From: JAJECS01 sp965262745
GTDB lineage: Bacteria; Chloroflexota; UBA11872
Assembly: GCA_965262745.1 (NCBI GenBank)
Contig: OZ253558.1
Coordinates: 2,046,001 to 2,110,000 of the forward strand
DNA length: 64,000 nucleotides
Reading direction: 5' to 3'
A program made the position numbers and the translations under genes. The notes under the pieces were generated by a model. The model saw only the letters and a list, made by a program, of their open reading frames with translations. It was not told the DNA's origin and did not search any database. Positions 8,654-17,590 of this stretch are shown piece after piece (within the stretch, counting starts at the first letter, position 1; every line of letters starts with the position of its first letter).

Positions 8654-9784
8654 TCACGTCCGTTGCCGGATGGGCCGGTCGAGCGCTTGCTCGTACACCT
8701 CGATGAGCCGGGCCGTCGATTGCTCCCAGGTCATGGCCGCGGCGCGGGCCCGGCCGCCGTCGGCCAACCGCCGACGTTCGTCCGGGGACGTCAGGAGCCT
8801 GGCGATCGCCGACTCGAGCGCCGCTGCATCGCCCGGCGGCACCAGCAAGCCGCTCTCGCCATGCGCCACGATCTCCTCCGCGGCCGAATCGCGCGAGCTG
8901 ATCACGGGTACGCCGCAGGCGCCCGCCTCGAGCAGCACCAAGCCGAATCCCTCGAAGTCGCGTCCGACCGATCGGTAGGGCATGACGACCACCGACGCGC
9001 GGGAATACCAGCGCAGCAGCTCATCGTGGCTCACGGCTCCCGTGAGCGTGACGGCTTCCTGTAGACCCAGCGCGCGGATGCGTGCATTGAGCCGGGCAAC
9101 GAACGGCGAGCGCGGCGAATACGGCCCGACGATGACGAAGCGCGACTGCGGCAGGCGCGCGTGCACGGCCGCGAATGCTTCCAACGCCACGTCGGATCCT
9201 TTGCGCGGCTTGGGTTCGCCAACCGCGAGCACAAGCCCAGGTTCGCGAGCGACCGGAGGGTCGGGGACCGCAAATTCAGCCGCCCGCACCGCCAGCGGTA
9301 CGACCGTGGTGTGCGTGAATCCGGTGTCACGGCGCACCCGCTGCTCGGTATAGCGGCTGATGGCGATCAGACGCCGCGCGCGTCGCATGGCCGCGCGAAG
9401 CATGCGCGATTCCAGCCAGTCGCGGCTGGACGGCACCGCATAGGTGCCGACGAGCGAGACAAAGAGCGGCCGGCGGCCGGCAGCGAGAGCAACGGCGGGG
9501 GCGTAGGGCTCGACCATGCAATGGACGGCGTCCACGCCCCGCAGCGCGCGCCACAGCGGCCGGACGCTCCGCGCGAGCAAACGCGCAAAATGCGGCGTGC
9601 CCCGGCGAAACGAGGGGATTGCCGCGTGGTCGGCATGGGCGCGAAGGTCGCCGGGCATCGCGGCGCCAGGGGTCACCAGGCGCACGTCGACGCCCGCCGC
9701 GATGAGACCTCGCGCCAGCTCGCCGGCATAGCGGCCCCACCCATTGCTGGGGTCCAACTCGTCGGCCACGATGGCCAGCTTCAC
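8654..9784 (-). CDS. GT4-family glycosyltransferase
   Basis: A 376-residue GT-B glycosyltransferase. The N-terminus KLAIVADELDPSNGWGRYA carries the glycine-rich acceptor-domain loop. The C-terminal domain contains AVGEPKPRKGSDVALEAF and the EX7E motif in FEGFGLVLLEAGACG. The start is GTG at 9784, which overlaps the TGA of the upstream gene (GTGA); reading further upstream would run deep into that gene. It probably adds one sugar to the cluster's glycan; the donor cannot be assigned. Confidence 0.85.
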   Translation of the reverse strand: MKLAIVADELDPSNGWGRYAGELARGLIAAGVDVRLVTPGAAMPGDLRAHADHAAIPSFRRGTPHFARLLARSVRPLWRALRGVDAVHCMVEPYAPAVALAAGRRPLFVSLVGTYAVPSSRDWLESRMLRAAMRRARRLIAISRYTEQRVRRDTGFTHTTVVPLAVRAAEFAVPDPPVAREPGLVLAVGEPKPRKGSDVALEAFAAVHARLPQSRFVIVGPYSPRSPFVARLNARIRALGLQEAVTLTGAVSHDELLRWYSRASVVVMPYRSVGRDFEGFGLVLLEAGACGVPVISSRDSAAEEIVAHGESGLLVPPGDAAALESAIARLLTSPDERRRLADGGRARAAAMTWEQSTARLIEVYEQALDRPIRQRT

Positions 9785-12393
9785 CGCCGCTGCCTCCAGA
9801 GGCTCATCGCCAGCAGCGGTACCAGAAGACCTGTTGCCACCAGCGATGCGATCACGCCCGCCGAATATCCCGGCGGATCGAACCGCATGCTGATGTCGTG
9901 TGCGCCTGCCGGCAGCGCGAGGCCACGCGACACCAGGTTGACGGTCAGAATCTCCGCGGGGCGGCCGTTCACCTCGGCCGTCCAGCCGGGATAGGGCGCC
10001 TCGTTCAGCACGAGCAGACCCGGGGCCGCAAGATCGACGCTGAGCTCGATCCGATCCGCACCGCGGACTACAGGACCAATGACATCCGTTCCGATCAGGG
10101 TTTGCCCGGGTTCGATGCCCGGATCGCTCGACACCAGCGCACGGTCGGGCCTTGAGGCCACCCATTCGAGTGGCAGCCACACGTCATCAACCGCACCCCA
10201 CTGGCGTGCAACCCAGACGGCCGGGCGCCAGTCCGCGATCTCATAGACGTACAGCGGTTGCTCCACGCCAGCCCATTCGGGCAGCTGGATCGAGCCGGCA
10301 TGCAGCTCGCGCAGCCCATCAATCGGCAGAGGAGTCCCCGACGTGATGTAGCGCACATTGGCCGCCGCAAGCGCGCCCAGACGTGACCGCAAGACGTCCA
10401 GACGGGCATCCGCGTCGAGCGAGGCGTCCGTGGCGAATCCGGGCAGCGTGGCTCGCTCGCTGCCCACAAACGCCAGATACGCCGCCGTGCTTTGCGGCAT
10501 CAGGTTTTCATAGCCATCGATCGTTGCAGGTCCGCCGTCCAGCGCGAGGTTGGGCGCGAGGGTGGCGGTGAGGAATACCCACTCAAGGAGGTCGCGCTGC
10601 TCCTGCGACAGGCGGTCCCCGGTTGCCGTTGACAACTCGAATTTCTGTGCGAGCGGACGATAGGAGAACAGGCGGCCCCCGCGATCATCGGCGGACGCGG
10701 TGATCGCCGGCGAAGGGCGGGCGTGCCACTGGTCCGGGACCGTGGGCACGGTGTGGCCGGGCGCCAAGAGCAGGTCGGCCACAAGTACGGCGCCTAGGCC
10801 CATTTGCGCGTGCACGCCCCGAAGCGCGCCGCGCCGATACCCCCAAATCAGCAACGCACCGACAACGGCCGTGACCAGCAAGAGGCGAGGCGTGGGACCC
10901 GCCAAGCTGAACGCTGACTCGAGCCTCGCGTAGAGCTGGTCGAACGTTCGGTAGTAGCGCTCGGCGGTGAGAAAGCGATCCTCGGACCCGACAATCACGC
11001 GGTCGATGTAGTCGTATCCATAAGGCACGACCAAGAACGCAAAGCCGGTGAGCGTGATCGTGGCGGCCAGGGTGCCCGCCGCGATGAGGCCCGCCAGCCA
11101 CGTCCAGGCACGCACGAGCCAGCCAACCGCCCGCGCGGCGGCCAGGTCGGGCCGGGGCAGCAGCTCGAATCCGAACGCCGCGAGAAAGCTCAAGCCGAAC
11201 GTGGCCACCAGACCGAACCGCGCGGGCTGTCGGAAGAAGCCGAACAGCGGCAGCTTGTGGAGGAGGGGAAATCCAAGGCTGTACGAGCCCATGGCCAGCA
11301 CCCAGGCAACGACGACGAGCACGGCGAGAAAGCGCACGACGCGATGGCGGCGCGCGGCCACGAGGGCCAGCAGGGCGAGCACGGGCGTGAGGATTCCGAG
11401 ATACAGCAGTTCCTCGGCGTTGAGCGTTTCGTCGAGCACGCGCGGGATTTCGAACGATGGGTAGAGGTAGCCGAGCACCAGGCTCCAGGGCGGGATCGAG
11501 CCCTGCGCCGCGGTGGCGAATTCGAGGCCTCCCGCGCGGCCTGAAAGCGCCGTGGTTTGGAGCGTCGGCAGGAACCGCACGGCACCGAGCGCAAGGCCCA
11601 CACCGAGGGCCGCGATCAGCCAGGCTCCAAGGCAACACGCCGGCGACCGTCCGCTGTCGCGCCACGTCCACGCGAGGCGGAACACGGCGTATACCAGCCA
11701 CACCGAAGCAAACAGCAACGCGATCTGCGGGTGTCCGGCCAGGCCGGTGATGCCGGTGATGACGGCGAGGCCGACGGCCCAATGCCGGCGGCCCTGCGCG
11801 ATCCGTTCGATGGCGGCAAGGCCAGCGGGAAGGACGAAGAATATGTCGGCGTAGTTGAGGAAGCGGGACGTGGCGAAGACGAAGGGGCTGTAGGCATAAA
11901 GAAACGCCGCGAGAAAGGCGCTGCGCCGTGACAGGCCCCACACGCGGCCGAGGCCGTAGGCCGCGGCCGCCGCCAGGACCAATCCCAGGGAGGTCTCGAT
12001 GAAGTAGGCGCGCAGCGGGTCGAAGACGCGCAGCAGGCCCCACGTCAAGGGATAGAACCAGCCGAACTCGGAGAAGGCCACGGGGAATCCTCCGAGGATC
12101 CCGTCCGTCCACAGCGGAATTTGGCCCTCCGCCAGACCTGCCGCCAGCAGCCGATAGCGCGGTTGGTAGCTGAGGAGCACGTCGAAGTCGAGCCAGGGCT
12201 CGCCCGCGACCAGCACGCCTCGATACAGGATCAGCAGCGGAGCGAGGAGGCCAACGGTCACCAGCAGGCGATGCCAGTTTGCGCCGGCGTGCTCGAGGCG
12301 CTCTTCCGCTCGCCCGATAAGGGCGGCGGCGCGCGTCAGGCTGGCTGCGGCAGGTCGAGGAAGTCCACGATCCTGGCCGCGCGTCGATTCCAT
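9781..12393 (-). CDS. YfhO-like large membrane protein (putative lipid-linked sugar transferase)
   Basis: An 870-residue protein with a long multi-spanning N-terminal part and a soluble C-terminal domain. The C-terminal block YPGWTAEVNGRPAE, followed by LALPAGAH and a final FDPPGYSAG plus membrane helix, is diagnostic of the YfhO family, proposed to use undecaprenyl-phosphate sugars to modify extracytoplasmic polymers. Early loop acidic residues (WLDFD, EFGWFYP) are typical of GT-C-like catalytic loops. The ATG at 12393 overlaps the upstream gene by 58 bases; a later non-ATG start is possible because conserved sequence begins only around residue 40. Function is by family only. Confidence 0.7.
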   Translation of the reverse strand: MESTRGQDRGLPRPAAASLTRAAALIGRAEERLEHAGANWHRLLVTVGLLAPLLILYRGVLVAGEPWLDFDVLLSYQPRYRLLAAGLAEGQIPLWTDGILGGFPVAFSEFGWFYPLTWGLLRVFDPLRAYFIETSLGLVLAAAAAYGLGRVWGLSRRSAFLAAFLYAYSPFVFATSRFLNYADIFFVLPAGLAAIERIAQGRRHWAVGLAVITGITGLAGHPQIALLFASVWLVYAVFRLAWTWRDSGRSPACCLGAWLIAALGVGLALGAVRFLPTLQTTALSGRAGGLEFATAAQGSIPPWSLVLGYLYPSFEIPRVLDETLNAEELLYLGILTPVLALLALVAARRHRVVRFLAVLVVVAWVLAMGSYSLGFPLLHKLPLFGFFRQPARFGLVATFGLSFLAAFGFELLPRPDLAAARAVGWLVRAWTWLAGLIAAGTLAATITLTGFAFLVVPYGYDYIDRVIVGSEDRFLTAERYYRTFDQLYARLESAFSLAGPTPRLLLVTAVVGALLIWGYRRGALRGVHAQMGLGAVLVADLLLAPGHTVPTVPDQWHARPSPAITASADDRGGRLFSYRPLAQKFELSTATGDRLSQEQRDLLEWVFLTATLAPNLALDGGPATIDGYENLMPQSTAAYLAFVGSERATLPGFATDASLDADARLDVLRSRLGALAAANVRYITSGTPLPIDGLRELHAGSIQLPEWAGVEQPLYVYEIADWRPAVWVARQWGAVDDVWLPLEWVASRPDRALVSSDPGIEPGQTLIGTDVIGPVVRGADRIELSVDLAAPGLLVLNEAPYPGWTAEVNGRPAEILTVNLVSRGLALPAGAHDISMRFDPPGYSAGVIASLVATGLLVPLLAMSLWRQRR

Positions 12394-13532
12394 GTGCAGT
12401 CCGCTACCTCGTTTCGAGCCGTGCGCGCCAAACGTGCGGCGAGTTCATGGTCGCTCAACAGGCGCTCGATGGCGGCCGCGAGCGCCGCATTATCGTCGGG
12501 CGGCACGAGAAGTGCGTTGTGCTCGTGGCGCAGCACTTCGCGCAGCGAAGGTAGATCGCTGGCCACGATGGGGACGCCGGCGGCCATGTACTCGAACAGC
12601 TTCAGCGGCGAGGTGTGCTCGCGCGCAATGATCGTAGCGCCGCTGAAGGGAATCACCGCCACGTCCGCCGCGGCGAGGTAGCGCCGGGCCTCGGCCGGTG
12701 AGCGGTGGCCCGTGACTCGCACGTTGCTCATGCCGCGCGCGCGATGGCGCACGCGGTCAAGGTCCGGCGGCACGCCCCCAACGATGGCGAATTGCACCGT
12801 GTCGGGAAGCTGGGCTGCGGCCGCGACGAGCGTGCCGACTCCCTTCCAGGGGTAGAGATGGCCGACATAGCAGACAAGCGGCGCATCCGGCGGGAGATCG
12901 AGCGCCCGGCGCGCGGCGGCCCGCGGCTCGAGGTCAAACGCGGCCGATGGGGCGGCGTCGTGCGCCACGAGCACGCGCTCGGGCGGCAAGCCGCGGCTGA
13001 GGTACCAGCGGCGCAGCGCCGCCGATATCACCACCACGCGATCCACGCGGCGCACCGCCCAAAGATGCAGCCGCTGCGACAACGACGAACGCGGCAGCGT
13101 GTGCCCCTCGAAGCACGTGCGGACGCCGCGGCGCCGGCGCAGGGTCGTGAGCGTCAGCGGAAACAGGTCACGGCTGTAAATGATGCGGCCCTTTAGACGG
13201 CGCGTCACCACGAGAGCGCTGAGCGTGAACGTCACCAGTTGGAGCAGGTGGGCCAGCAAGCGAATGGCGCCGCGGTTGCACACGGGCCAATCGATCGTGA
13301 CGCGCTTGATCAGATCGAGGCAGGGCAGGCCGATGATCGCGAACGCAGCCGCGACGCCGTAATAGGCAAAGGGGTTGTCGACGTGCCGCATGGCGTCGGT
13401 GTTGTCGCGACGCGCATGGAGCACGACCACTTCCAGGCGCTGGGCCGCGAAGGCCTCGGCCATGTGCATGATCTGCAGCGGGTGGGCTTTCTCACTGGGA
13501 ATGCGCGCATTTGCCAGGAATATCAGACGCAC
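12336..13532 (-). CDS. GT4-family glycosyltransferase
   Basis: A 398-residue GT-B enzyme beginning MRLIFLANARIPSEKAHP, a typical N-terminus for this type. The donor domain has YVGHLYPWKGVG and the EX7E motif in EHTSPLKLFEYMAAG, which resembles GT4 enzymes of capsule and exopolysaccharide loci. I prefer the GTG at 13532, eleven bases after the preceding stop, because it gives the canonical first strand. A TTG at 13547 overlapping the stop (TTGA) would add five residues. A hydrophobic stretch near residues 90-115 may associate it with the membrane. Confidence 0.8.
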   Translation of the reverse strand: MRLIFLANARIPSEKAHPLQIMHMAEAFAAQRLEVVVLHARRDNTDAMRHVDNPFAYYGVAAAFAIIGLPCLDLIKRVTIDWPVCNRGAIRLLAHLLQLVTFTLSALVVTRRLKGRIIYSRDLFPLTLTTLRRRRGVRTCFEGHTLPRSSLSQRLHLWAVRRVDRVVVISAALRRWYLSRGLPPERVLVAHDAAPSAAFDLEPRAAARRALDLPPDAPLVCYVGHLYPWKGVGTLVAAAAQLPDTVQFAIVGGVPPDLDRVRHRARGMSNVRVTGHRSPAEARRYLAAADVAVIPFSGATIIAREHTSPLKLFEYMAAGVPIVASDLPSLREVLRHEHNALLVPPDDNAALAAAIERLLSDHELAARLARTARNEVADCTWNRRAARIVDFLDLPQPA

Positions 13533-13543
13533 GGAACCCGATC

Positions 13544-15325
13544 TCAAATCTCGTAGTGGATTGTCGCCGAGACGCCGGCGCCGAGCGGTCCGAAATGCAC
13601 CTGGTTGTCCCGCACGCGCCAGCTCGTCGGCGCGTCAACCTCGAACGACTCGACGCCCCGCGGGTAGCGATACGCGAGACCCGTGATCGGCTGTGCGACG
13701 TTCACGCCATCGGCGACCAGTAGCCGGTCGTCGCGCCACTGGTATCGCCGCTCGGTGCGGAGGGCGGGATGCGGCTGGCCGTCCCGCCGCGCCAGCCATG
13801 AGGCAATCTTGACGCCGTCGCCCTTGGGCGTTACCCGGCCATCGAGTGCGTGGATCGAGGCGTATTGGGAGGCGGCCGCCCACGCGGGCGGGCCGAGGAA
13901 GCGATAGAGCATGCGGAGGGCATACCAGCGGCGGCCCGCGCGCCAATGCCTCCGCGCAACGCGCACGCGAAACCAGGCGGTCGCGTCGAGTGCGTCCGGC
14001 CGCGGCCGATCCGGGGGCGTGAGCAGCCACGTGCCTTCGGGCATCCAAGGCTCGCAGACTTGCGCCAAGGCATTGGCCCAGCCGCGTTCCGCGTTGCCGA
14101 CGTAGACGAGCCCGCCTCCGCCCACCCGACCGCCCACGAGGCCGCTCGCCGGCCGCTTGCGGACGCGCAGCATGGCGCAGGCGCGCCGGGTCTGGATGCG
14201 GACCACGCCGGCATCGGCGCAGTGGATTGGCGGTGTCTGCGCGAGCGATGGGGGATTGGTCGGCAGGTCGTCCAGCTCGGCTGCTGCGTGGGCGCGGGCG
14301 AGCCAGGCGAGATCGGCGGTGTGAACCACGCGGCAAATGGAGGTCGGAGCGGTCGGGCAGGCGTCGACCAGCCCCTCGGGACCCACGGCCTGGGCCGAAC
14401 GCGCCGCGACGGTCCCCGCCAGCCGGAGCGCCACCGGGCGCCCATCCGTCGCCAGGGCGTAGGCATCGTATGGCGCCGAGCCGACCTCGGTGTCTGCGTC
14501 CCAGCACCAGCGCTGGCCCTCGAGGGCCAGCGGCTTCACCCCGTCGGGCCGCAGGACATCGATGAGGAAGTCCACTCCTCGTTGCAGCTCGGCCGCGTGC
14601 GAATCCGGTTCGCCGATGCGGGCCAGGGCGTAGCGGGCGAACGCGAGCATCCGGCCGTGCTCAGAGACCGCGAGGTCGGCGATGCCCTCATGTTCGCCGA
14701 TGGCCGCTGCATCGGTGACGTAGGGAAAGGAGCCGTCAGGACGCATCTCACCAAGCGCGCTGGCCACCGCATCCCGCACGGCGTCGGTCCAGCCGGGTTC
14801 TTGGAGGACCGCGGCCGCGCTGGCGAGCCCCATCGCGCCCCAGAGACGCTGGCTGATGACCGGCGTGCCGAGCACGTTCGGCGCCAAGTAGGTCTGGGCG
14901 CAGAGGCGGACCGCCTCCTCAATGCGCTCGCGATCGATTTCAGGCAGCCGATCGCCAGCCACCTTGAGCAGAGTGGCGAGCGCATCCACGCATTCGCCGC
15001 AATCGACGACGTGCGTCGAGACGTTCTGTGGGTGGTGCGGCCCGGGAAAGAACACCCAGGCCCCGCCCGCCGCGTCATCCTGGCTGAGGCGACCGGTGAT
15101 GGCGCGCGCCACGCGTAGGGCGCGTCCGATGAAGCGGTCGTCCTCGGATTCGGAGGCCAGGGCGCAATTGAGCACGATGGCGCGCGCGGTCTTGCCGGTG
15201 TGGTCGACGCCATGCTCGGGGCAGCGGGCATAGCCGTCGCGCCCGAGGAGCCGCTCGAAGGCGTCGGAGGCCCGCTCGATGGCCCAGCGGGCACGGGGTG
15301 TGAGGCGCGCAGGCCCACTAGCCAT
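13544..15325 (-). CDS. Alpha/alpha-barrel-like protein with C-terminal beta domain, function unknown
   Basis: A 593-residue soluble protein with no signal peptide. The first two-thirds is a series of helical hairpins resembling an alpha/alpha toroid (as in polysaccharide lyases, heparinase II/III-like proteins and unsaturated glucuronyl hydrolases), with conserved-looking loops PGPHHPQNVSTHVVDCGEC and WDADTEVGSAPYDAY. The last ~120 residues are strand-rich and end in a beta-sandwich-like FGPLGAGVSATIHYEI. This layout matches heparinase-type enzymes or their inactive relatives, but I cannot place it in a named family. The ATG at 15325 overlaps the upstream gene by eight bases. Its position among glycosyltransferases suggests glycan editing or uronate handling. 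Confidence 0.55.
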   Translation of the reverse strand: MASGPARLTPRARWAIERASDAFERLLGRDGYARCPEHGVDHTGKTARAIVLNCALASESEDDRFIGRALRVARAITGRLSQDDAAGGAWVFFPGPHHPQNVSTHVVDCGECVDALATLLKVAGDRLPEIDRERIEEAVRLCAQTYLAPNVLGTPVISQRLWGAMGLASAAAVLQEPGWTDAVRDAVASALGEMRPDGSFPYVTDAAAIGEHEGIADLAVSEHGRMLAFARYALARIGEPDSHAAELQRGVDFLIDVLRPDGVKPLALEGQRWCWDADTEVGSAPYDAYALATDGRPVALRLAGTVAARSAQAVGPEGLVDACPTAPTSICRVVHTADLAWLARAHAAAELDDLPTNPPSLAQTPPIHCADAGVVRIQTRRACAMLRVRKRPASGLVGGRVGGGGLVYVGNAERGWANALAQVCEPWMPEGTWLLTPPDRPRPDALDATAWFRVRVARRHWRAGRRWYALRMLYRFLGPPAWAAASQYASIHALDGRVTPKGDGVKIASWLARRDGQPHPALRTERRYQWRDDRLLVADGVNVAQPITGLAYRYPRGVESFEVDAPTSWRVRDNQVHFGPLGAGVSATIHYEI

Positions 15326-16463
15326 GCTCGCCTCCCGTTGCGGCGGACGCGGTCTGTGGGAACGGCGGCTCCCGACGCTCGCGCAAGGCCGTGAACACCT
15401 CAACGAGCCGACCCGCCAGGCGGCTCGCGCCATGGCCGTCGACGACCGTTTGCCGGAGTTGTTCGATGGCGGCAGTGCGCAAGCTTGGATGGAGCGCGAG
15501 TGCCCGCCGCAGGCCATCCGTCAAGGCCGCCGTCGACGATTGGACCAGGAAGTCGCCGGCGAACGCGCCAAGCGTCGCGCGATAGGCGACGTTGTTGGTA
15601 ACGAGCAGCGTGCCGGCGGCGAGGGCTTCCAATCCGGTCTTATCGAGCGAAGTACCGCTGCGCCAGGCGACGAAAGCATCGAGGCCGGCGTAGAACTCCG
15701 GCATGTTCGTGCTGGGCAGGCCGCCCAGAAAGGTGACGTGCTCTGTGAGCTCCGCCTGACGCACGTGCTCGTGAATACCGGCGAGGTAGGCGTGATCCGA
15801 GGGATAGAAGGGCTCGCCGGCGACGCGCAGCTCGACGGGCACGCCGTCGTCGCGAAGCTGCGCGACGGCCTCGATCACCGTGGACAGCCCCTTCAGCGGC
15901 GTGATGCGCCCGGCGACGCCGATGACCGGCCGCACCGGCGGCGCCGACCGGATGGGCGCGGCCGCGAGCCGGGCCGTGTCGATGCCCTGGCCTAGGATGA
16001 ACGCTCCCGGCGATCGTAGCGGGTAGCTCTCCGGAGCCGAGGTGATGGTCGCGCTGGCCAGCCTGACACCGACGCGCAGCGCTCGCGTGCGGCCGTGGCT
16101 GGCGTACCAGAGCACGAGGGGGATCCGCCGGGCGATGCACGCGGGGGCGGCGGCGATGGCATAGGCCGGGACCATGTGCGCCAGCACGCCGTCCACGCGA
16201 CCTCCGCCGATCAACTGAAGGCACCGGCCAAGCAGCAGCGACCTTCGGGACGCGCGCCCGCGACCGCGCTCCTTGCCCAGCCCGTGCACGGCGACGTTGC
16301 GCGGCAGATCCACGGTGCCCGTGGCGGTGGCAATGACGTGCAACTGCTCGACCAGCGGCGCAAGCTCTTGCGCCCAAAGATGGGCGAATCCCAGGATGGA
16401 ACTGTCGGTCGCAAGTTCCTGGGTGATCATGAGCAGCCGCAGTCCTCGTCCGCCCTCGCTCAC
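15318..16463 (-). CDS. GT4-family glycosyltransferase, diverged EX7E motif
   Basis: A 381-residue GT-B glycosyltransferase with a recognisable donor domain (GVAGRITPLKGLSTVIEA) and the WRSGTSLDKTGLEALAAG motif. There the first glutamate of the usual EX7E pair appears replaced (SLDKTGLE), while the second glutamate is kept. Activity may be retained, as in other GT4 variants, or reduced. The start is GTG at 16463, overlapping the upstream TGA (GTGA). It is the first of three adjacent GT4 genes. Donor and acceptor are unknown. Confidence 0.8.
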   Translation of the reverse strand: MSEGGRGLRLLMITQELATDSSILGFAHLWAQELAPLVEQLHVIATATGTVDLPRNVAVHGLGKERGRGRASRRSLLLGRCLQLIGGGRVDGVLAHMVPAYAIAAAPACIARRIPLVLWYASHGRTRALRVGVRLASATITSAPESYPLRSPGAFILGQGIDTARLAAAPIRSAPPVRPVIGVAGRITPLKGLSTVIEAVAQLRDDGVPVELRVAGEPFYPSDHAYLAGIHEHVRQAELTEHVTFLGGLPSTNMPEFYAGLDAFVAWRSGTSLDKTGLEALAAGTLLVTNNVAYRATLGAFAGDFLVQSSTAALTDGLRRALALHPSLRTAAIEQLRQTVVDGHGASRLAGRLVEVFTALRERREPPFPQTASAATGGEHG

Positions 16464-17590
16464 GGCAACGACTCCGCCGCCAGATCGCGATAGGCCCTGG
16501 CATAGGCGCTGAGAATCTTGTCACGGGTGAAGGGCGCGGTTGCCCGGCGCGCAGCCGCGCCGGCGTCGGCCAGGGCGCCGCGATCGGCCCGCACCCGCGC
16601 GACCAGGCCCGCGCCGGCCGAAACGTCCCAGGGCAGGAGCCAGCCATTGACGCCGTGGTCGATGATCTCGGGCATCAGGCCCACCGGCGTACTGAACACC
16701 GGTATGCCACAGGCCATGGCCTCCAAGCACACGCGGGGACCTCCCTCACTGCGCGACGGGCACACCAAGGCATCCATCTGCCGATAGAGGGCCGCCAGAT
16801 CGTCGGGGCCGTCGACCCAAGGGATGCGGTTGACCCGGTCCGCAAGCCCCGCGGCCGATAGTCGGCGCTGCAACGAGCCGGCTTCGGGCCCGTCGCCCAC
16901 CACTAGGAACCGTGCGTCAGGCGCGGCAGCCGCGACGGCGGCAAAGATCTTGATTAGATAGTCAAGGCCCTTGTTGGCGACCAAGCGCCCCACAAATCCC
17001 AGCGCGTATGACCGGGGCGCGTCGCTCGGATGGAACACCGCTCGATCGACGTGCGCCGACGGCAGGACCAGGACTTTCTCTCGCGGCACGTCCCACCGCT
17101 CCAGCAAGTCGGGCACCTGCCGGCGATTGACAACCCGGATGGCGCGGGCGCGCTTGGCGGCGAACGTCACGTAGGCCCGGTAGCCGAGCTTGGCCGCCGG
17201 CTCCCACCACTGCGCGCGGCGCGGATGGGCCGGGATGTGATGGATTTCGCTGACGTACGGCACGTCCAACCGCCGGCTGAGGCGCGCGGCGGCGATGCCG
17301 TTCGAGAAGATGCCGTAGTCATGGCTCACGATGAGGTGGTAGCGCCGCTCGGCAGCCAGGGCACCCGCTCGGCGGATGAGCCAGCGCGCGTGCCAGAGTC
17401 GGCCGCCCGGCGACGGGTGGACGTGCACGCCACGATGGAGCGTACGCGGCGAGGCGTTGGCGATGCCAGGCGTCAGCACGTCAATCTGGGCGAACTCCTT
17501 CGATAGGCCCTCAAGTGTGTAGTAGAACGGGCCTTGCCGCCCCGCCGCTACGTCGCGATCGCCGCTGAGCATCAGCAGGCTGGGTTTCAT
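16460..17590 (-). CDS. GT4-family glycosyltransferase
   Basis: A 376-residue GT-B glycosyltransferase. It has an N-terminal GRQGPFYYTLEGLSKEF acceptor loop, GFVGRLVANKGLDYLIK at the start of the donor domain and the EX7E motif in SEGGPRVCLEAMACG, followed by PVGLMPEII. The ATG at 17590 overlaps the previous stop in the ATGA arrangement, indicating coupled translation. Donor and acceptor are not assignable. Confidence 0.85.
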   Translation of the reverse strand: MKPSLLMLSGDRDVAAGRQGPFYYTLEGLSKEFAQIDVLTPGIANASPRTLHRGVHVHPSPGGRLWHARWLIRRAGALAAERRYHLIVSHDYGIFSNGIAAARLSRRLDVPYVSEIHHIPAHPRRAQWWEPAAKLGYRAYVTFAAKRARAIRVVNRRQVPDLLERWDVPREKVLVLPSAHVDRAVFHPSDAPRSYALGFVGRLVANKGLDYLIKIFAAVAAAAPDARFLVVGDGPEAGSLQRRLSAAGLADRVNRIPWVDGPDDLAALYRQMDALVCPSRSEGGPRVCLEAMACGIPVFSTPVGLMPEIIDHGVNGWLLPWDVSAGAGLVARVRADRGALADAGAAARRATAPFTRDKILSAYARAYRDLAAESLP

